Below, in pieces: positions 1-10,772 of a stretch of DNA of 64,000 bases. Source of the stretch: Sporolactobacillus mangiferae. Its GTDB lineage: Bacteria; Bacillota; Bacilli; Bacillales; Sporolactobacillaceae. The notes beneath the pieces were generated by a model. The model ran no database searches. It saw only the letters and a program-made list of their open reading frames with translations, and was not told the DNA's origin. Position numbers and translations under genes: made by a program. The DNA lies in the NCBI RefSeq assembly GCF_023336505.1, contig NZ_JAMAST010000002.1:186001-250000 (forward strand). The letters run 5' to 3'. The first letter of the stretch is position 1; every line of letters begins with the position of its first letter.

Positions 1-1767
1 GCTCTTCGGTGTAATTTCACAATATTCGTCATCATTCAAATAGGAAAGTGAGTCTTCAAGTGACATTTTCCGCGCTTCTTTCAACGTAACCGTCTGATCC
101 TTGGTTGCAGAACGGACGTTTGACGCGTGTTTTGCACGTGTCACATTAACGGTCAAATCATTTTCACGATTGTGTTCGCCTACAATCATGCCTTCATAGA
201 CATTGACACCTGGTCCGACAAACATTTCGCCGCGATCCTCAAGTGAGGCAAGTGAGTAGGCGGTCGTCTGTCCCTGATCCATTGAAATCAACACTCCGCT
301 TCGACGTCCGCCGATCTCTTCCTTGATAAACGGAGCAAAGTGATCAAACGTATGATTCAAAATGCCATATCCGCGTGTGTCCGCCATAAATTGGCGGTTA
401 TAGCCGATCAGACCGCGTGAAGGGATTATGAACATGAGACGGGTCTGTCCCGGCTGCTCCTGCCTCATATCCTTCAGCTCGGCTTTCCGTTTTCCCATCG
501 ATTCGATAACAGATCCCACATATTCTTCGGGAACATCGATTTGAACGGATTCATAAGGTTCACAAAGTTTTCCATCGATTTCCTTTGTGATGACGCTTGG
601 CTTTGAAACGGATAATTCAAAACCTTCACGCCGCATTGTCTCAATTAAAATAGACAGATGAAGTTCACCGCGTCCGGATACAACCCAGGAGTCATGTGAA
701 TCAGATGCAGACTCAACTTTCAGGCTGACATCGCGCTCCATTTCGGCCATCAGGCGATCTTCAATTTTTCTGCTTGTGACATATTCGCCTTCCTGTCCGG
801 CAAAAGGACTTGTATTCGGCAGAAAGGTCATTTTCAACGTCGGTTCATCGATTCTGAGCGGTGCAAGCGGATCAATCTTGTCGACATCATTGATCGTATC
901 GCCAATGTCGATATCCGAAACACCAGTAATTGCGATGATATCCCCCGAACATGCTTCATCAATTTCCGTTCTTTTCAGTGCGTGATAGCCGAAAAGTTTG
1001 GTAATGCGGAATTTTTCAACACGTTCTCCGCCATTTTTCACAAGTGCTGCCTCTTCGCCCACTTTAATCTTGCCGCGATAAATGCGGCCGATGCCAATGC
1101 GGCCAACGTAATCATTATAATCAAGCATCGTTACCTGAAATTGAAGCCCCTCATCCCGATTGTCAGCAGGAGCCGGAACATAGTTCAATATCATATCAAG
1201 AACAACACTCATATCCTGATCGACATGTTCCGGATCGGTCCCGGCCACTCCGTTGACAGCCGATGTGTAGACAACCGGAAATTCCAGCTGATCTTCATCT
1301 GCGCCAAGATCAATGAACAGATCGATGACTTCATCAACAACCTCGGCTGGACGGGCCATCGGCTTATCGATTTTATTAACAACAACAATAGGCTTCAGAT
1401 GCTCTTCCAGTGCTTTCTTCAAAACAAAACGTGTTTGTGGCATACACCCTTCATAAGCATCGACAAGCAGAAGTACACCATCAACCATTTTCATGATTCG
1501 CTCTACTTCACCGCCAAAATCTGCGTGTCCGGGAGTGTCCACAATGTTTATGGTATGATCCTTGTAAGAAAGGCTCGTGTTTTTTGCCAGTATAGTGATC
1601 CCGCGTTCTCGTTCAATTGCGTTTGAATCCATTGCCCGTTCATGAATGTGTTGATTCTTGCGGAATGTGCCGGACTGCATCAGCAGCTTATCAACCAACG
1701 TTGTTTTTCCGTGGTCAACGTGTGCAATGATGGCAATGTTCCGCAATTCTTCCCTTAATTTTGTCAT
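1..1767 (-). CDS. typA: Translational GTPase TypA/BipA (3' end cut by window edge)
   Basis: Ribosome-associated translational GTPase of the EF-G/LepA superfamily, involved in ribosome assembly and stress adaptation. Read on the minus strand it starts MTKLREELRNIAIIAHVDHG and carries the P-loop AHVDHGKTTL (about residues 15-24), the switch motif RERGITI, the G3 motif DTPGHADF and the G4 motif NKID, followed by the EF-G-like beta-barrel and C-terminal domains. 589 codons are visible. The family is usually about 610 residues, so only the last twenty or so are missing at the left edge. The ATG lies behind a GAGGAGAGTAAGG ribosome site. In B. subtilis typA also neighbours ylaF. No sign of damage. 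Confidence 0.97.
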   Translation of the reverse strand, partial: MTKLREELRNIAIIAHVDHGKTTLVDKLLMQSGTFRKNQHIHERAMDSNAIERERGITILAKNTSLSYKDHTINIVDTPGHADFGGEVERIMKMVDGVLLLVDAYEGCMPQTRFVLKKALEEHLKPIVVVNKIDKPMARPAEVVDEVIDLFIDLGADEDQLEFPVVYTSAVNGVAGTDPEHVDQDMSVVLDMILNYVPAPADNRDEGLQFQVTMLDYNDYVGRIGIGRIYRGKIKVGEEAALVKNGGERVEKFRITKLFGYHALKRTEIDEACSGDIIAITGVSDIDIGDTINDVDKIDPLAPLRIDEPTLKMTFLPNTSPFAGQEGEYVTSRKIEDRLMAEMERDVSLKVESASDSHDSWVVSGRGELHLSILIETMRREGFELSVSKPSVITKEIDGKLCEPYESVQIDVPEEYVGSVIESMGKRKAELKDMRQEQPGQTRLMFIIPSRGLIGYNRQFMADTRGYGILNHTFDHFAPFIKEEIGGRRSGVLISMDQGQTTAYSLASLEDRGEMFVGPGVNVYEGMIVGEHNRENDLTVNVTRAKHASNVRSATKDQTVTLKEARKMSLEDSLSYLNDDEYCEITPKS

Positions 1768-1880
1768 TTATTCCTTACTCTCCTCATAATTTCCAATCGC
1801 TCATGTAAGATAGCCGCAACTACATATGCAAGTCATTTTCTCACACGTACGTATTCGTTGTCAATTTTTTCTTCATACCT

Positions 1881-2440
1881 TTAGAAAAACCGGGCAAAAA
1901 ACACCCAGTCCTTACTTCCGCAGGATGCGGTGGCTTCCGCGTTGCATACAGGACGTACTTTCACAGGATGCGGTGGCTTCCGCGTTGCATACAGGACGTA
2001 CTTTCACAGGATGTGATGGCTTTCGCGTTGCATACAGGACGTACTTTCACAGGATGTGATGGCTTTCGCGTTGCATACAGGACGTATGCCCCTTAGCGAA
2101 AGTTCCTTTATAGTTATTGGAAGTTCCTTTTCAACCAGCGAAAGTTCCTTATAGTTATTGAAAATTCCCTTACATTATTAGTGGAAGTTCCTTTTACACT
2201 GTAATCGAACTGGCTTCGTGTCTTTTACAGTACTGAATCGACGCTTCAGCTGCTCGCTTGCCGCGGGCGATCCGGAGGCCCCCTCAGGCAGGCCAATTTC
2301 TGCGGGGTCTTCCCTGGCTCGCTGATCAACAGGAACGCTCCGCAGGCGTCTCGCACTCCGCTTTGATTCTCGATAAGACACTGGTTATTGGTTTTCATAT
2401 GGGTCAAAATGATATACTTTCTTATAGTACAAAAAATACG
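1881..2440 (+). repeat. Dispersed GC-rich intergenic repeat, copy A (longest)
   Basis: Between typA and ylaF lies about 560 bp with no credible gene. It opens with AGAAAAACCGGGC and holds four 43-bp tandem units, several GAAAGTTCCTT-like units, and a GC-rich core around 2255-2370 containing TTGCCGCGGGC and CAGGAACGCTCCGCAGGCG. It closes with GGGTCAAAATGATATACTTT. The same ordered blocks recur at 24031-24296, 49100-49417 and 62168-62440. Inside the core CTGCGG (2300-2305) can pair with CCGCAG (2340-2345), so a structured RNA or DNA form is possible. Open frames crossing it are not conserved between copies. Confidence 0.85.
1921..2092 (+). repeat. 43-bp tandem repeat, four units
   Basis: The motif CAGGATGYGRTGGCTTYCGC followed by GTTGCATACAGGACGTACTTTCA-type sequence starts at 1921, 1964, 2007 and 2050, an exact 43-bp period. 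Units 1-2 read GCGGTGGCTTCC and units 3-4 read GTGATGGCTTTC, so pairs of units share variants, as expected from stepwise duplication. There are no unique spacers, so this is not CRISPR. A related, partly decayed array of two units sits at 62205-62282. Confidence 0.9.
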
Positions 2441-2512
2441 TGGAGGCTCTGATGCTGATTTTTGTACTTTTTTAATAATCGCCTTATTGTAAATTATGGA
2501 GGTGAGCCTGTT

Positions 2513-2686
2513 ATGCGCGCATTATATTTTTTCACAATTTTTCTCGTTGCCATAAGCCTGATCGTTCTGTGCACAGGTATGGTTACCGGCAATCCGCTGA
2601 TGACTCTATTGTCCGCATTTGCCGTTATTCTGTTTATGTGGATTGGATTTATGCTTAAAGCCGCCGAGCAAAGGAACCGTCTGTAA
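2513..2686 (+). CDS. ylaF: Small membrane protein YlaF (DUF5325-like)
   Basis: A 57-residue protein with two hydrophobic segments (about residues 3-22 and 28-46) separated by a short GNP turn, ending in a charged tail AAEQRNR. Function is unknown. Start chosen at ATG 2513 because GGAGGTGA lies 7 bases upstream; an in-frame extension to 2462 has no ribosome site. Size, topology and position next to typA match YlaF of Bacillus. A second GGAGG at 2442 precedes a seven-codon frame (2452-2475, MLIFVLF) that ends before the gene and might be a leader peptide or chance. Confidence 0.75.
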   Translation: MRALYFFTIFLVAISLIVLCTGMVTGNPLMTLLSAFAVILFMWIGFMLKAAEQRNRL

Positions 2687-2703
2687 TGATGGGACAAAGC
2701 TAA

Positions 2704-3534
2704 TCAGCTCGGTTCGCGGATAAATTTTCCTTGTTTTACCTGATCCCTGATATGCGCGGCCATATACTCGTACAGTCCGGGCCGGGCTGCCAAAACCGAT
2801 GTCTTTGATAAAATGTCAATCTGCGCACCTTCCGCCGTGGAATAACTGCCGCCTACTTCATTCAATAAAATCAGGCCGGCTCCATAATCCCAAGGTGAAA
2901 GTCTCATTGTAAAATAGGCATCTAAATAACCGGCAGCCACGTAGGCAAGTTCAAGTGAAGCAGCTCCGTACGCACGTGTTCCACTGCAACGTCTGACTAA
3001 GTCGGTCATTATATTTTCATCGATTCTTCGATTTGGTTTCAGCCATGTTGCACTTAAATCAAGCAATGCATCATCAATAGAAACTTCCGTCAATCTCAGC
3101 AGTTGTTTATCATTTTGAAACGCACCTTTTCCCGAAAGACAGTGAAACAGTTCATCCGACATTACGTCATAGATAAACGCTGCTTTCCCAAATCCATTTT
3201 CATAAACACCGATTGAAATGGCAAAAAAACGTTTCTGAAGGACAAAATTCAACGTACCATCAATGGGATCCAGCAACCAGAGCACGCCATCATTTGTGTC
3301 AGCTGCGTCTCCGAATCCTTCCTCTGAAATAATTTTATCATCAGGATAGGCCGATCTTATTTTATCGATCAGAAACTGCTCAACCGCTCGATCCATATTA
3401 GTGACCAAATCATTATGTGCACTTTTTTCGCTGACTTCAAGCGGTCCTGATAATGAGGCACGCAATTGATCGGCTGCTTCTTTAATCCATTGCATCACCT
3501 TTACTTTGAGTGCTTCCCAGTCTCGTGTTGCCAT
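2704..3534 (-). CDS. suhB: Inositol monophosphatase family protein
   Basis: Mg-dependent phosphatase of the IMPase/FIG superfamily, hydrolysing inositol-1-phosphate or related sugar phosphates in the cytosol. The 276-residue product has the metal-binding motifs SEEG (about residue 70), WLLDPIDGTLNF (about 86-97) and the C-terminal WDYGAG, all intact. The ATG at 3534 follows CGGAGTGAT. In B. subtilis the orthologous gene (yktC/suhB) sits beside ykzI and yktB, as here. Length is close to the family's usual 260-270. The true substrate cannot be read from the sequence. Confidence 0.92.
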   Translation of the reverse strand: MATRDWEALKVKVMQWIKEAADQLRASLSGPLEVSEKSAHNDLVTNMDRAVEQFLIDKIRSAYPDDKIISEEGFGDAADTNDGVLWLLDPIDGTLNFVLQKRFFAISIGVYENGFGKAAFIYDVMSDELFHCLSGKGAFQNDKQLLRLTEVSIDDALLDLSATWLKPNRRIDENIMTDLVRRCSGTRAYGAASLELAYVAAGYLDAYFTMRLSPWDYGAGLILLNEVGGSYSTAEGAQIDILSKTSVLAARPGLYEYMAAHIRDQVKQGKFIREPS

Positions 3535-3632
3535 TCTCTAATCACTCCGCTTCTGGGAGATCAAGTAACTCCGTACAAGATTCCCTTGACTGTTTCTATA
3601 GGTAATACTACATCATTTACCGATAAAAAGAA

Positions 3633-3658
3633 AAATCACCCCCTCTGCAGCGGTGATC
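3633..3658 (-). terminator. Hairpin terminator downstream of ykzI-like gene
   Basis: On the minus strand ATCACC pairs with GGTGAT across an 11-base loop and is followed by TTTTCTTTTT, a typical rho-independent terminator for the gene ending at 3681. Confidence 0.65.
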
Positions 3659-3680
3659 CTAGCCTGGATGGGACGCATTT

Positions 3681-3868
3681 TTAAATCTCAAGAAGCAGCA
3701 TCTCACGGCGTAAATGTTCAAGTTTTTTTTGCTCTGAATGATTGATTTTGCATCGTTTTTTTTCAATGCACGATGAAGCACCATAAGTTCCATGTCAATA
3801 GCAGCACGTACTTGAGGAATGCGCCTTTCCGCTTCGTTCCTGCTTAGTATTTGCTTAATCCGTTTCAT
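3681..3868 (-). pseudogene. ykzI: ykzI-like small protein, frameshifted in an A8 run
   Basis: The first part reads MKRIKQILSRNEAERRIPQV and continues with an amphipathic helix rich in K, R, E and L. At minus-strand CAGAGCAAAAAAAAC (about 3722-3735) the frame runs off into unlikely sequence ending CCFLRFKNASHPG. If one A is added, the other frame continues KKKLEHLRREMLLLEI and stops at 3681, giving a coherent 62-residue coiled-coil-like protein. Position between yktB and suhB matches B. subtilis ykzI, whose function is unknown. The missing base could be a real mutation, slippage or a sequencing error. A second A8 run lies about 40 bp upstream in the same gene (3755-3762). Confidence 0.65.
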
Positions 3869-4069
3869 GATTAAAGACCACGTCCCTTCAGTGTATCGTT
3901 CAAAGAAGGTCAAAGGTGCAAAAATGCCCACCTAACGGCCGCTTCCAATCGTTTTCTTTAAAATTTATGCCGCAGGACCGTACATCTTGCCAGACATTTC
4001 GGTTGTAATCATAGCATGCTGTGGTACACTAAGCAGCAGAATAGATTCATCTGAAATGGAGGCAGTCAA

Positions 4070-4744
4070 ATGACACAAGAGGGTTTGTTTACCCGCGATG
4101 ATTTCGCATCGATGCAAACACCCGGACTCGAAAACAGGATGTATGCCATTCGCAGCCAGATACAGCCAAAGTTTCAGGCAATTGCTGATCATCTGCTCCC
4201 CTTCTTCAATACATATGATGCTGCACAGGATTCGCCTTTTTTCCTGCACATTGCCCGCCATGCACGACGAACCGTTCATCCACCGGACAGCACATGGATG
4301 GCGGTCGCTCAGAGCAAGCGCGGGTACAAAAAATATCCGCATTTTCAGTTTGGCATTTGGCCCGATCACCTTTTTTTCTGGCTTGCTGTGATTGAGGAGT
4401 ATCCTGATAAAGTTAAACTGGGACAGACGTTGCTCGAACACGTGCCGCAAATCCAGCAGTCGATACCGCCCTATTTTGCATGGTCGGCAGATCATATGAA
4501 AAATATATTTACTCGCCATCAGAACCTGAACAAAGACGACCTGAACAAATTATTTTTTCGTTTGGAAAAGGTTAAGAAAGCCGAACTGCTCTGCGGAGTA
4601 ATTATTTCTAAAGAAGAAGCAACAGCAAAAAATGAAAATGATCTTGTATCACATTTAAAAGAACAAATTAAAATACTGATGCCGCTTTATGAAACCGCGT
4701 GTGCCTGCGAAAAGACTATGGTTTCTGAAAAAAAGTCACGTTAA
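4070..4744 (+). CDS. yktB: DUF1054 family protein YktB
   Basis: A 224-residue soluble protein of the UPF0637/DUF1054 family, function unknown. It begins MTQEGLFTRDDFASMQTPGL, the characteristic opening of the family (F-x-x-x-DF ... PGLE-R), and contains HIARHARR, KRGYKKYPHF and FGIWPDHLFFW, typical of the conserved core. The ATG follows GGAGGCAGTCAA. Transcribed away from the pdh operon and from suhB, so probably monocistronic. Its neighbourhood is the same as in B. subtilis. The lysine-rich C-terminus is likely flexible. Confidence 0.9.
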   Translation: MTQEGLFTRDDFASMQTPGLENRMYAIRSQIQPKFQAIADHLLPFFNTYDAAQDSPFFLHIARHARRTVHPPDSTWMAVAQSKRGYKKYPHFQFGIWPDHLFFWLAVIEEYPDKVKLGQTLLEHVPQIQQSIPPYFAWSADHMKNIFTRHQNLNKDDLNKLFFRLEKVKKAELLCGVIISKEEATAKNENDLVSHLKEQIKILMPLYETACACEKTMVSEKKSR

Positions 4745-4796
4745 AAAGTTCTGCCGAAATTAAAGATTGTATCCTTTTCCTTTATATAAATGACAA

Positions 4797-4830
4797 GAGT
4801 GTCCGAAAGTCAACCAGACTTTTGGACACC
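4797..4830 (-). terminator. Hairpin between yktB and pdhD
   Basis: GTGTCCGAAAGTC (from 4799) pairs with GACTTTTGGACAC (to 4829) with one mismatch. It can serve as terminator for the pdh operon on the minus strand and possibly also for yktB. The following T-tract is weak. Confidence 0.6.
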
Positions 4831-4856
4831 CTCTCTCCATAATCAGTTCATTTGTG

Positions 4857-6266
4857 TTATTTTGCAATATGAATGGGGTGCCCAAGCACAGCTTCTGCCG
4901 CTTCCATTGCCACTTCACCAAGCGTTGGATGTGCGTGGATAGTGAGTGCAATGTCTTCAACGGTCATTCCCGCTTCGATTGCCAATCCGAATTCAGCAAT
5001 AAGGTCACTGGCATTCGCCCCCACGATTTGCGCACCAAGGACAAGCCCGTCCGAAGCACGTGCAACCATTTTCAGAAAACCGTCTGATTCACCGAGTGAT
5101 AATGCACGCCCATTTGCTGCAAACGGAAACTGTCCCGTTTTGACTTCAAAGCCTTCTTTAGTCGCTTCGGCTTCAGATAATCCCACGGAAGCAATCTCAG
5201 GATCTGAAAAGACAACAGCAGGCATCGCGCGATAGTCCACTTCCGAAGCCTCACCGCTGATCGCCTCGGCAGCAATTTTCCCTTCATAGGAAGCTTTGTG
5301 AGCGAGTGCAAGCCCGGCAACAATGTCGCCTATGGCATAAATTTTCTCGTTGGATGTTCTACCTTGTTTATCGACTTTGATCAGGCCGCGTTCCGTTACT
5401 TCGACACCCGCCAGATCCAAACCGATTTCCTTTGTGTTCGGGCGGCGTCCGACCGTTACCATGACATAGTCCGCATCAAACACTTGCTGCTTCCCTTTGA
5501 CTTCGGCAGTAACCGAAACACCGTTTGCTGTTTCTTCAACACTTTTGGCTAGTGCCTCTGTATAGATTGTTACTCCTTTTGCCTTAAGCTTCTTTTTTAC
5601 AGGAGCAATCAAACGCTTTTCAAAAGCGGGCAAAATCGAAGAGGTGCCTTCCAGAATAACCACTTCGGTACCGAACCCGGCATAGGCTGAGCTTAATTCA
5701 ATGCCAATATATCCGCCACCAATAACGACCAGTTTTTCAGGTATTTCTTTTAAAGCAAGTGCACCCGTTGATGAGAGGACGTGATCGCTCCATTTAAAGC
5801 CGGGAATTTCAATTGGACTTGATCCAGTAGCCACAATACAATGATTGAACTTGTATCTGGATGACTCATAACCGTGATTGACGCGCACAACATCCGAATC
5901 GACAAACAGTGCTTCGCCTTCAACGCATTCGATGCCATGGGCCTTAAAAAGTCCTTTGACACCGCCTGTCAATCGATCAATCACTTGCCCTTTCCAATCC
6001 TGCACTTTTTGAAAATCAATACTTATATTTTCGGCCTTAATGCCAAAATCCTCTGAATGGGCCATTTGTTCGAAACGATGACTGGCAGAAATCAAAGCTT
6101 TCGAAGGAATACAGCCGACATTCAGGCAGACACCTCCTACATGCTCTTTTTCAATAACAATGACTTTCTGACCAAGCTGAGCGGCCCGAATAGCCGCTAC
6201 ATAGCCACCTGGACCTGCACCGATAACGACTGTGTCCACCTCTGTGGTAAATTCCCCTACAACCAT
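4857..6266 (-). CDS. pdhD: Dihydrolipoyl dehydrogenase (PDH E3)
   Basis: FAD enzyme that reoxidises dihydrolipoamide of the pyruvate dehydrogenase complex, passing electrons to NAD+. The 469-residue product has the FAD-binding GAGPGG (about 16-21), the redox-active disulfide motif [13 protein letters not shown] (Cys47 and Cys52), a second Rossmann GGGYIG, the FAD-contacting AIGDI, and the C-terminal HAHPTLGE with the catalytic His-Glu pair. It is the last gene of pdhABCD and starts 2 bp after pdhC, behind GGAGGGGTAAAT. It is probably shared with other 2-oxoacid dehydrogenases if the genome has them. Confidence 0.98.
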   Translation of the reverse strand: MVVGEFTTEVDTVVIGAGPGGYVAAIRAAQLGQKVIVIEKEHVGGVCLNVGCIPSKALISASHRFEQMAHSEDFGIKAENISIDFQKVQDWKGQVIDRLTGGVKGLFKAHGIECVEGEALFVDSDVVRVNHGYESSRYKFNHCIVATGSSPIEIPGFKWSDHVLSSTGALALKEIPEKLVVIGGGYIGIELSSAYAGFGTEVVILEGTSSILPAFEKRLIAPVKKKLKAKGVTIYTEALAKSVEETANGVSVTAEVKGKQQVFDADYVMVTVGRRPNTKEIGLDLAGVEVTERGLIKVDKQGRTSNEKIYAIGDIVAGLALAHKASYEGKIAAEAISGEASEVDYRAMPAVVFSDPEIASVGLSEAEATKEGFEVKTGQFPFAANGRALSLGESDGFLKMVARASDGLVLGAQIVGANASDLIAEFGLAIEAGMTVEDIALTIHAHPTLGEVAMEAAEAVLGHPIHIAK

Positions 6267-6268
6267 AT

Positions 6269-7561
6269 TTACCCCTCCAAAATAAGGCGTTGCGGATCAG
6301 ACAACAGCCTTTTTATTTTGTTCATTGCCCTTTGAGCCGTTGCACCGTCAATCAATCGATGATCAAAGCTCATGGACAGAGCAAGCGTAGGTGCAGCAAC
6401 GATTTTTCCATCACGAACAATTGCCTTCTCAGAGATTCTTCCAACCCCAAGGATCGCTGATTCTGGCTGATTAATTACCGGAGTGAACCATTGACCGCCT
6501 TCGGACCCTATATTGGAAATCGTGCATGTCCCGCCTTTCATTTCCTCAGCGGCCAGTTTCCCCGTACGTGCTTTTTCAGCAAGCTGCTCGATCTCTCTGG
6601 CAATTGAATACATGGATTTCGCTTCGGCATGCTTCACAACCGGGACAACAAGACCGGCATCTGTATTAGTAGCAATACCGATATGATAATAATGCTTATA
6701 GATAATTTCCTGATTTTCTTCATCCAGTGACGCATTGAGCACCGGAAATTCTTTAAGTGCCGCAACAAGCGCTTTAACAAAATACGGGAGATAGGTTAAC
6801 TTGATCCCAAGCCCCTGTGCCTCTTCTTTAAAATGTTTTCGATGCGAAACAAGTTTCGTAACATCCACATCGTCCATAATCGTTACATGAGGTGCCGTTT
6901 GCACGGAATGCGCGGTTGCTTTGGCAATGGCTCTTCTTATGCCAATGAATTTCTCGCGGGTCTCCTGTGAAGGCTGCATCGCTGAAAACTGTTCATACGC
7001 CTTCTCAGAATGATTGGAAGCACCGGTGTCCTGACGATTCAGTTCCTCCGAATTTTTAACCGGTGTCGAAAGATAGTCGTCAACATCCTGTTTTGTGATC
7101 CGTCCGTTTCGTCCGCTGCCGATCACTTTTTTCAGGTCAATTCCCTTCTCACGGGCATATTTTCGAACCGACGGCATAGCAATCACCGATTCATCTGCAT
7201 GCTCCGAATGTGTTTCGATCTGTTCCTTGACCAGCAGTTCTTTTTGTTCTTCATGCTGTGCAGGAACGGCATCCTTTTCTGGATCTGGCACTGTGTCTTG
7301 AACATCATCGGCTGCTGCATCCGATTGGAGTGTCACGATAACGGTGCCCACTTCAACCACCTGTCCTTCTTCTGCATTCAGTTCCAAAACTTTACCGTTC
7401 ACTGGAGAAGGAATTTCAACAACAGCCTTATCATTTTGAACCTCGGCAAGCGGATCATCTTCACGAACCGAATCACCGGGCTTGACGAACCATTTCAGAA
7501 TCTCTCCTTCATGAATTCCTTCACCGATATCCGGCAGTCTGAACAAATAGGCCAATGGCAT
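6269..7561 (-). CDS. pdhC: Dihydrolipoamide acetyltransferase (PDH E2)
   Basis: Core of the pyruvate dehydrogenase complex; transfers the acetyl group from lipoamide to CoA. The 430-residue product has one N-terminal lipoyl domain with the lipoylated lysine in NDKAVVEI (about residue 44), an acidic linker, a peripheral subunit-binding domain (about 125-160, [21 protein letters not shown]), and the catalytic domain ending [10 protein letters not shown] with the catalytic His and Asp. One lipoyl domain is normal for Bacillales. It lies 119 bp downstream of pdhB, a larger gap than elsewhere in the operon, which holds a stem-loop. Confidence 0.98.
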   Translation of the reverse strand: MPLAYLFRLPDIGEGIHEGEILKWFVKPGDSVREDDPLAEVQNDKAVVEIPSPVNGKVLELNAEEGQVVEVGTVIVTLQSDAAADDVQDTVPDPEKDAVPAQHEEQKELLVKEQIETHSEHADESVIAMPSVRKYAREKGIDLKKVIGSGRNGRITKQDVDDYLSTPVKNSEELNRQDTGASNHSEKAYEQFSAMQPSQETREKFIGIRRAIAKATAHSVQTAPHVTIMDDVDVTKLVSHRKHFKEEAQGLGIKLTYLPYFVKALVAALKEFPVLNASLDEENQEIIYKHYYHIGIATNTDAGLVVPVVKHAEAKSMYSIAREIEQLAEKARTGKLAAEEMKGGTCTISNIGSEGGQWFTPVINQPESAILGVGRISEKAIVRDGKIVAAPTLALSMSFDHRLIDGATAQRAMNKIKRLLSDPQRLILEG

Positions 7562-7634
7562 TCACGCTCCTTTATCTCTCGCTGTGTTTACTGCTTGATC
7601 TTTCATTGCCGTGCTCGCTTGTCTCGGCTTAGAG

Positions 7635-7664
7635 GAGCAATATTACATTTAAACATTATTGCTC
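7635..7664 (-). promoter_or_regulatory. Stem-loop in the pdhB-pdhC gap
   Basis: GAGCAAT (7635-7641) is matched by ATTGCTC (7658-7664) with a 16-base AT-rich loop, sitting just after the pdhB stop. No T-tract follows on the minus strand, so an mRNA processing or stabilising element separating the E1 genes from E2/E3 is more likely than a full terminator. This is inferred from structure alone. Confidence 0.4.
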
Positions 7665-7680
7665 TCTGGCCCTTTAACGA

Positions 7681-9773
<2,093 letters not shown>

Positions 9774-9817
9774 TCAGTATGTGCCATTTCGCCCCTTCTG
9801 CAATGAGATTAATATCA

Positions 9818-9831
9818 CTTAACCGCTTACA
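9818..9831 (-). promoter_or_regulatory. Possible CcpA (cre) site upstream of pdhA
   Basis: On the minus strand TGTAAGCGGTTAAG matches 12 of 14 positions of the cre consensus TGNAANCGNTNNCA, failing at the final CA. It lies about 66 bp before the pdhA ATG. Carbon control of pdh is plausible, but the match is imperfect. The rest of the 365-bp pdhA-def gap is AT-rich and should hold both promoters. Confidence 0.3.
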
Positions 9832-10117
9832 GTTAAAAATTACCTGAATTATTTATCGGAGATACATTGCAGATGGCAAAAAAAGTGATTGGTTCGGTAT
9901 TTTATACTTGATATATCTCTTTTTTCAGTTTATATTACCTTATTCAGTGAAGTCAAACGTAAGGAACTGCAGGCGTCAACGTTCCTCGGCGTCCGCACAA
10001 TAAGCGCCATTTGTAAACAATCTGCGTATTTAATGATACACTAACAATAGAACAAGATAAGGCAGGCAAGGAAAAAATGAAGTTCCTTATTGAACGGTTT
10101 GAAAGGTGGCTCATTTC

Positions 10118-10675
10118 ATGATTACCATGGATGATATTATTCGGGAAGGCAATCCCATTCTCAGGCAGGTGGCTAAAGAGGTCCAGTTGCCGGCTTCGGA
10201 TGAAGAAAAAAATACATTGAAAGCGATGCTTGAATTTCTGAAAAACAGTCAGAATGAAGATCTCGCTAAAAAATATCACCTGCGTGCAGGCATTGGTCTT
10301 GCCGCTCCTCAAATCGCATTAAGCAAACGAATGATCGCGCTGTATCTGGACGATGACAATGGCAAACATTACGAGTATACGCTTTTTAATCCCAAAATTA
10401 TCAGCCATTCGATCGAAAGCACTTATTTGGAAGGTGGAGAAGGCTGCCTGTCAGTTGATCGCGAAATTTCCGGTTATGTCCCTCGACATGCACGTGTAAA
10501 AGTAAAAGCTTTTGATCTTGAAGGCAACCCGGTAACGCTCCGGCTGAAGGGTTACCCTGCCATTGCCATTCAGCACGAAATCGATCATTTGAACGGCATT
10601 CTCTTTTATGATCGAATCAATAAAGAGGACCCTTTCAAAATACCGGATCATGTAGCTGAGAAAAATATATATTAA
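10118..10675 (+). CDS. def: Peptide deformylase
   Basis: Metalloenzyme that removes the N-formyl group from nascent proteins. The 185-residue product has all three signature motifs: GIGLAAPQ (about 57-64), EGCLS with the metal-ligand Cys, and HEIDH with two metal-ligand His and the catalytic Glu. The insertion pattern is that of the longer Gram-positive type (B. subtilis DefB/YkrB, 184 aa). Start at ATG 10118 preceded by AAAGGTGG at good spacing; a GTG at 10106 lies inside that ribosome site. Next to ykrA and rpoY-rnjA as in B. subtilis. A strong palindrome follows. Confidence 0.97.
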   Translation: MITMDDIIREGNPILRQVAKEVQLPASDEEKNTLKAMLEFLKNSQNEDLAKKYHLRAGIGLAAPQIALSKRMIALYLDDDNGKHYEYTLFNPKIISHSIESTYLEGGEGCLSVDREISGYVPRHARVKVKAFDLEGNPVTLRLKGYPAIAIQHEIDHLNGILFYDRINKEDPFKIPDHVAEKNIY

Positions 10676-10676
10676 T

Positions 10677-10732
10677 CAATACCGACAGAAGAAGGACGGC
10701 TTTCGCGAGCCGTCCTTCTTCTGTCGGTATTG
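10677..10732. terminator. 25-bp perfect palindromic terminator between def and ykrA
   Basis: CAATACCGACAGAAGAAGG continuing to GGCT (10677-10701) is perfectly repeated in inverse orientation at 10708-10732 with a six-base loop TTCGCG. The position between convergent genes indicates a bidirectional terminator. The uninterrupted 25-bp stem is unusually long. Confidence 0.85.
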
Positions 10733-10772
10733 CCCTTTTGAACAGGACTGAATGTCGCACTTCCTTATCTTG

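Noticed and set aside
982-1626. 214-codon frame antisense to typA
   Set aside because: Lies wholly opposite the well-supported typA gene and has no protein family character.
1826-2059. Open frame across the 43-bp repeats
   Set aside because: It arises because 43-bp repeats happen to stay open. It has no ribosome site and is not kept in other repeat copies.
1921-2092. Possible CRISPR array
   Set aside because: Units are directly adjacent with no unique spacers and no cas genes are nearby.
3965-4519. 184-codon frame antisense to yktB
   Set aside because: Shadow of the yktB codons; no ribosome site.
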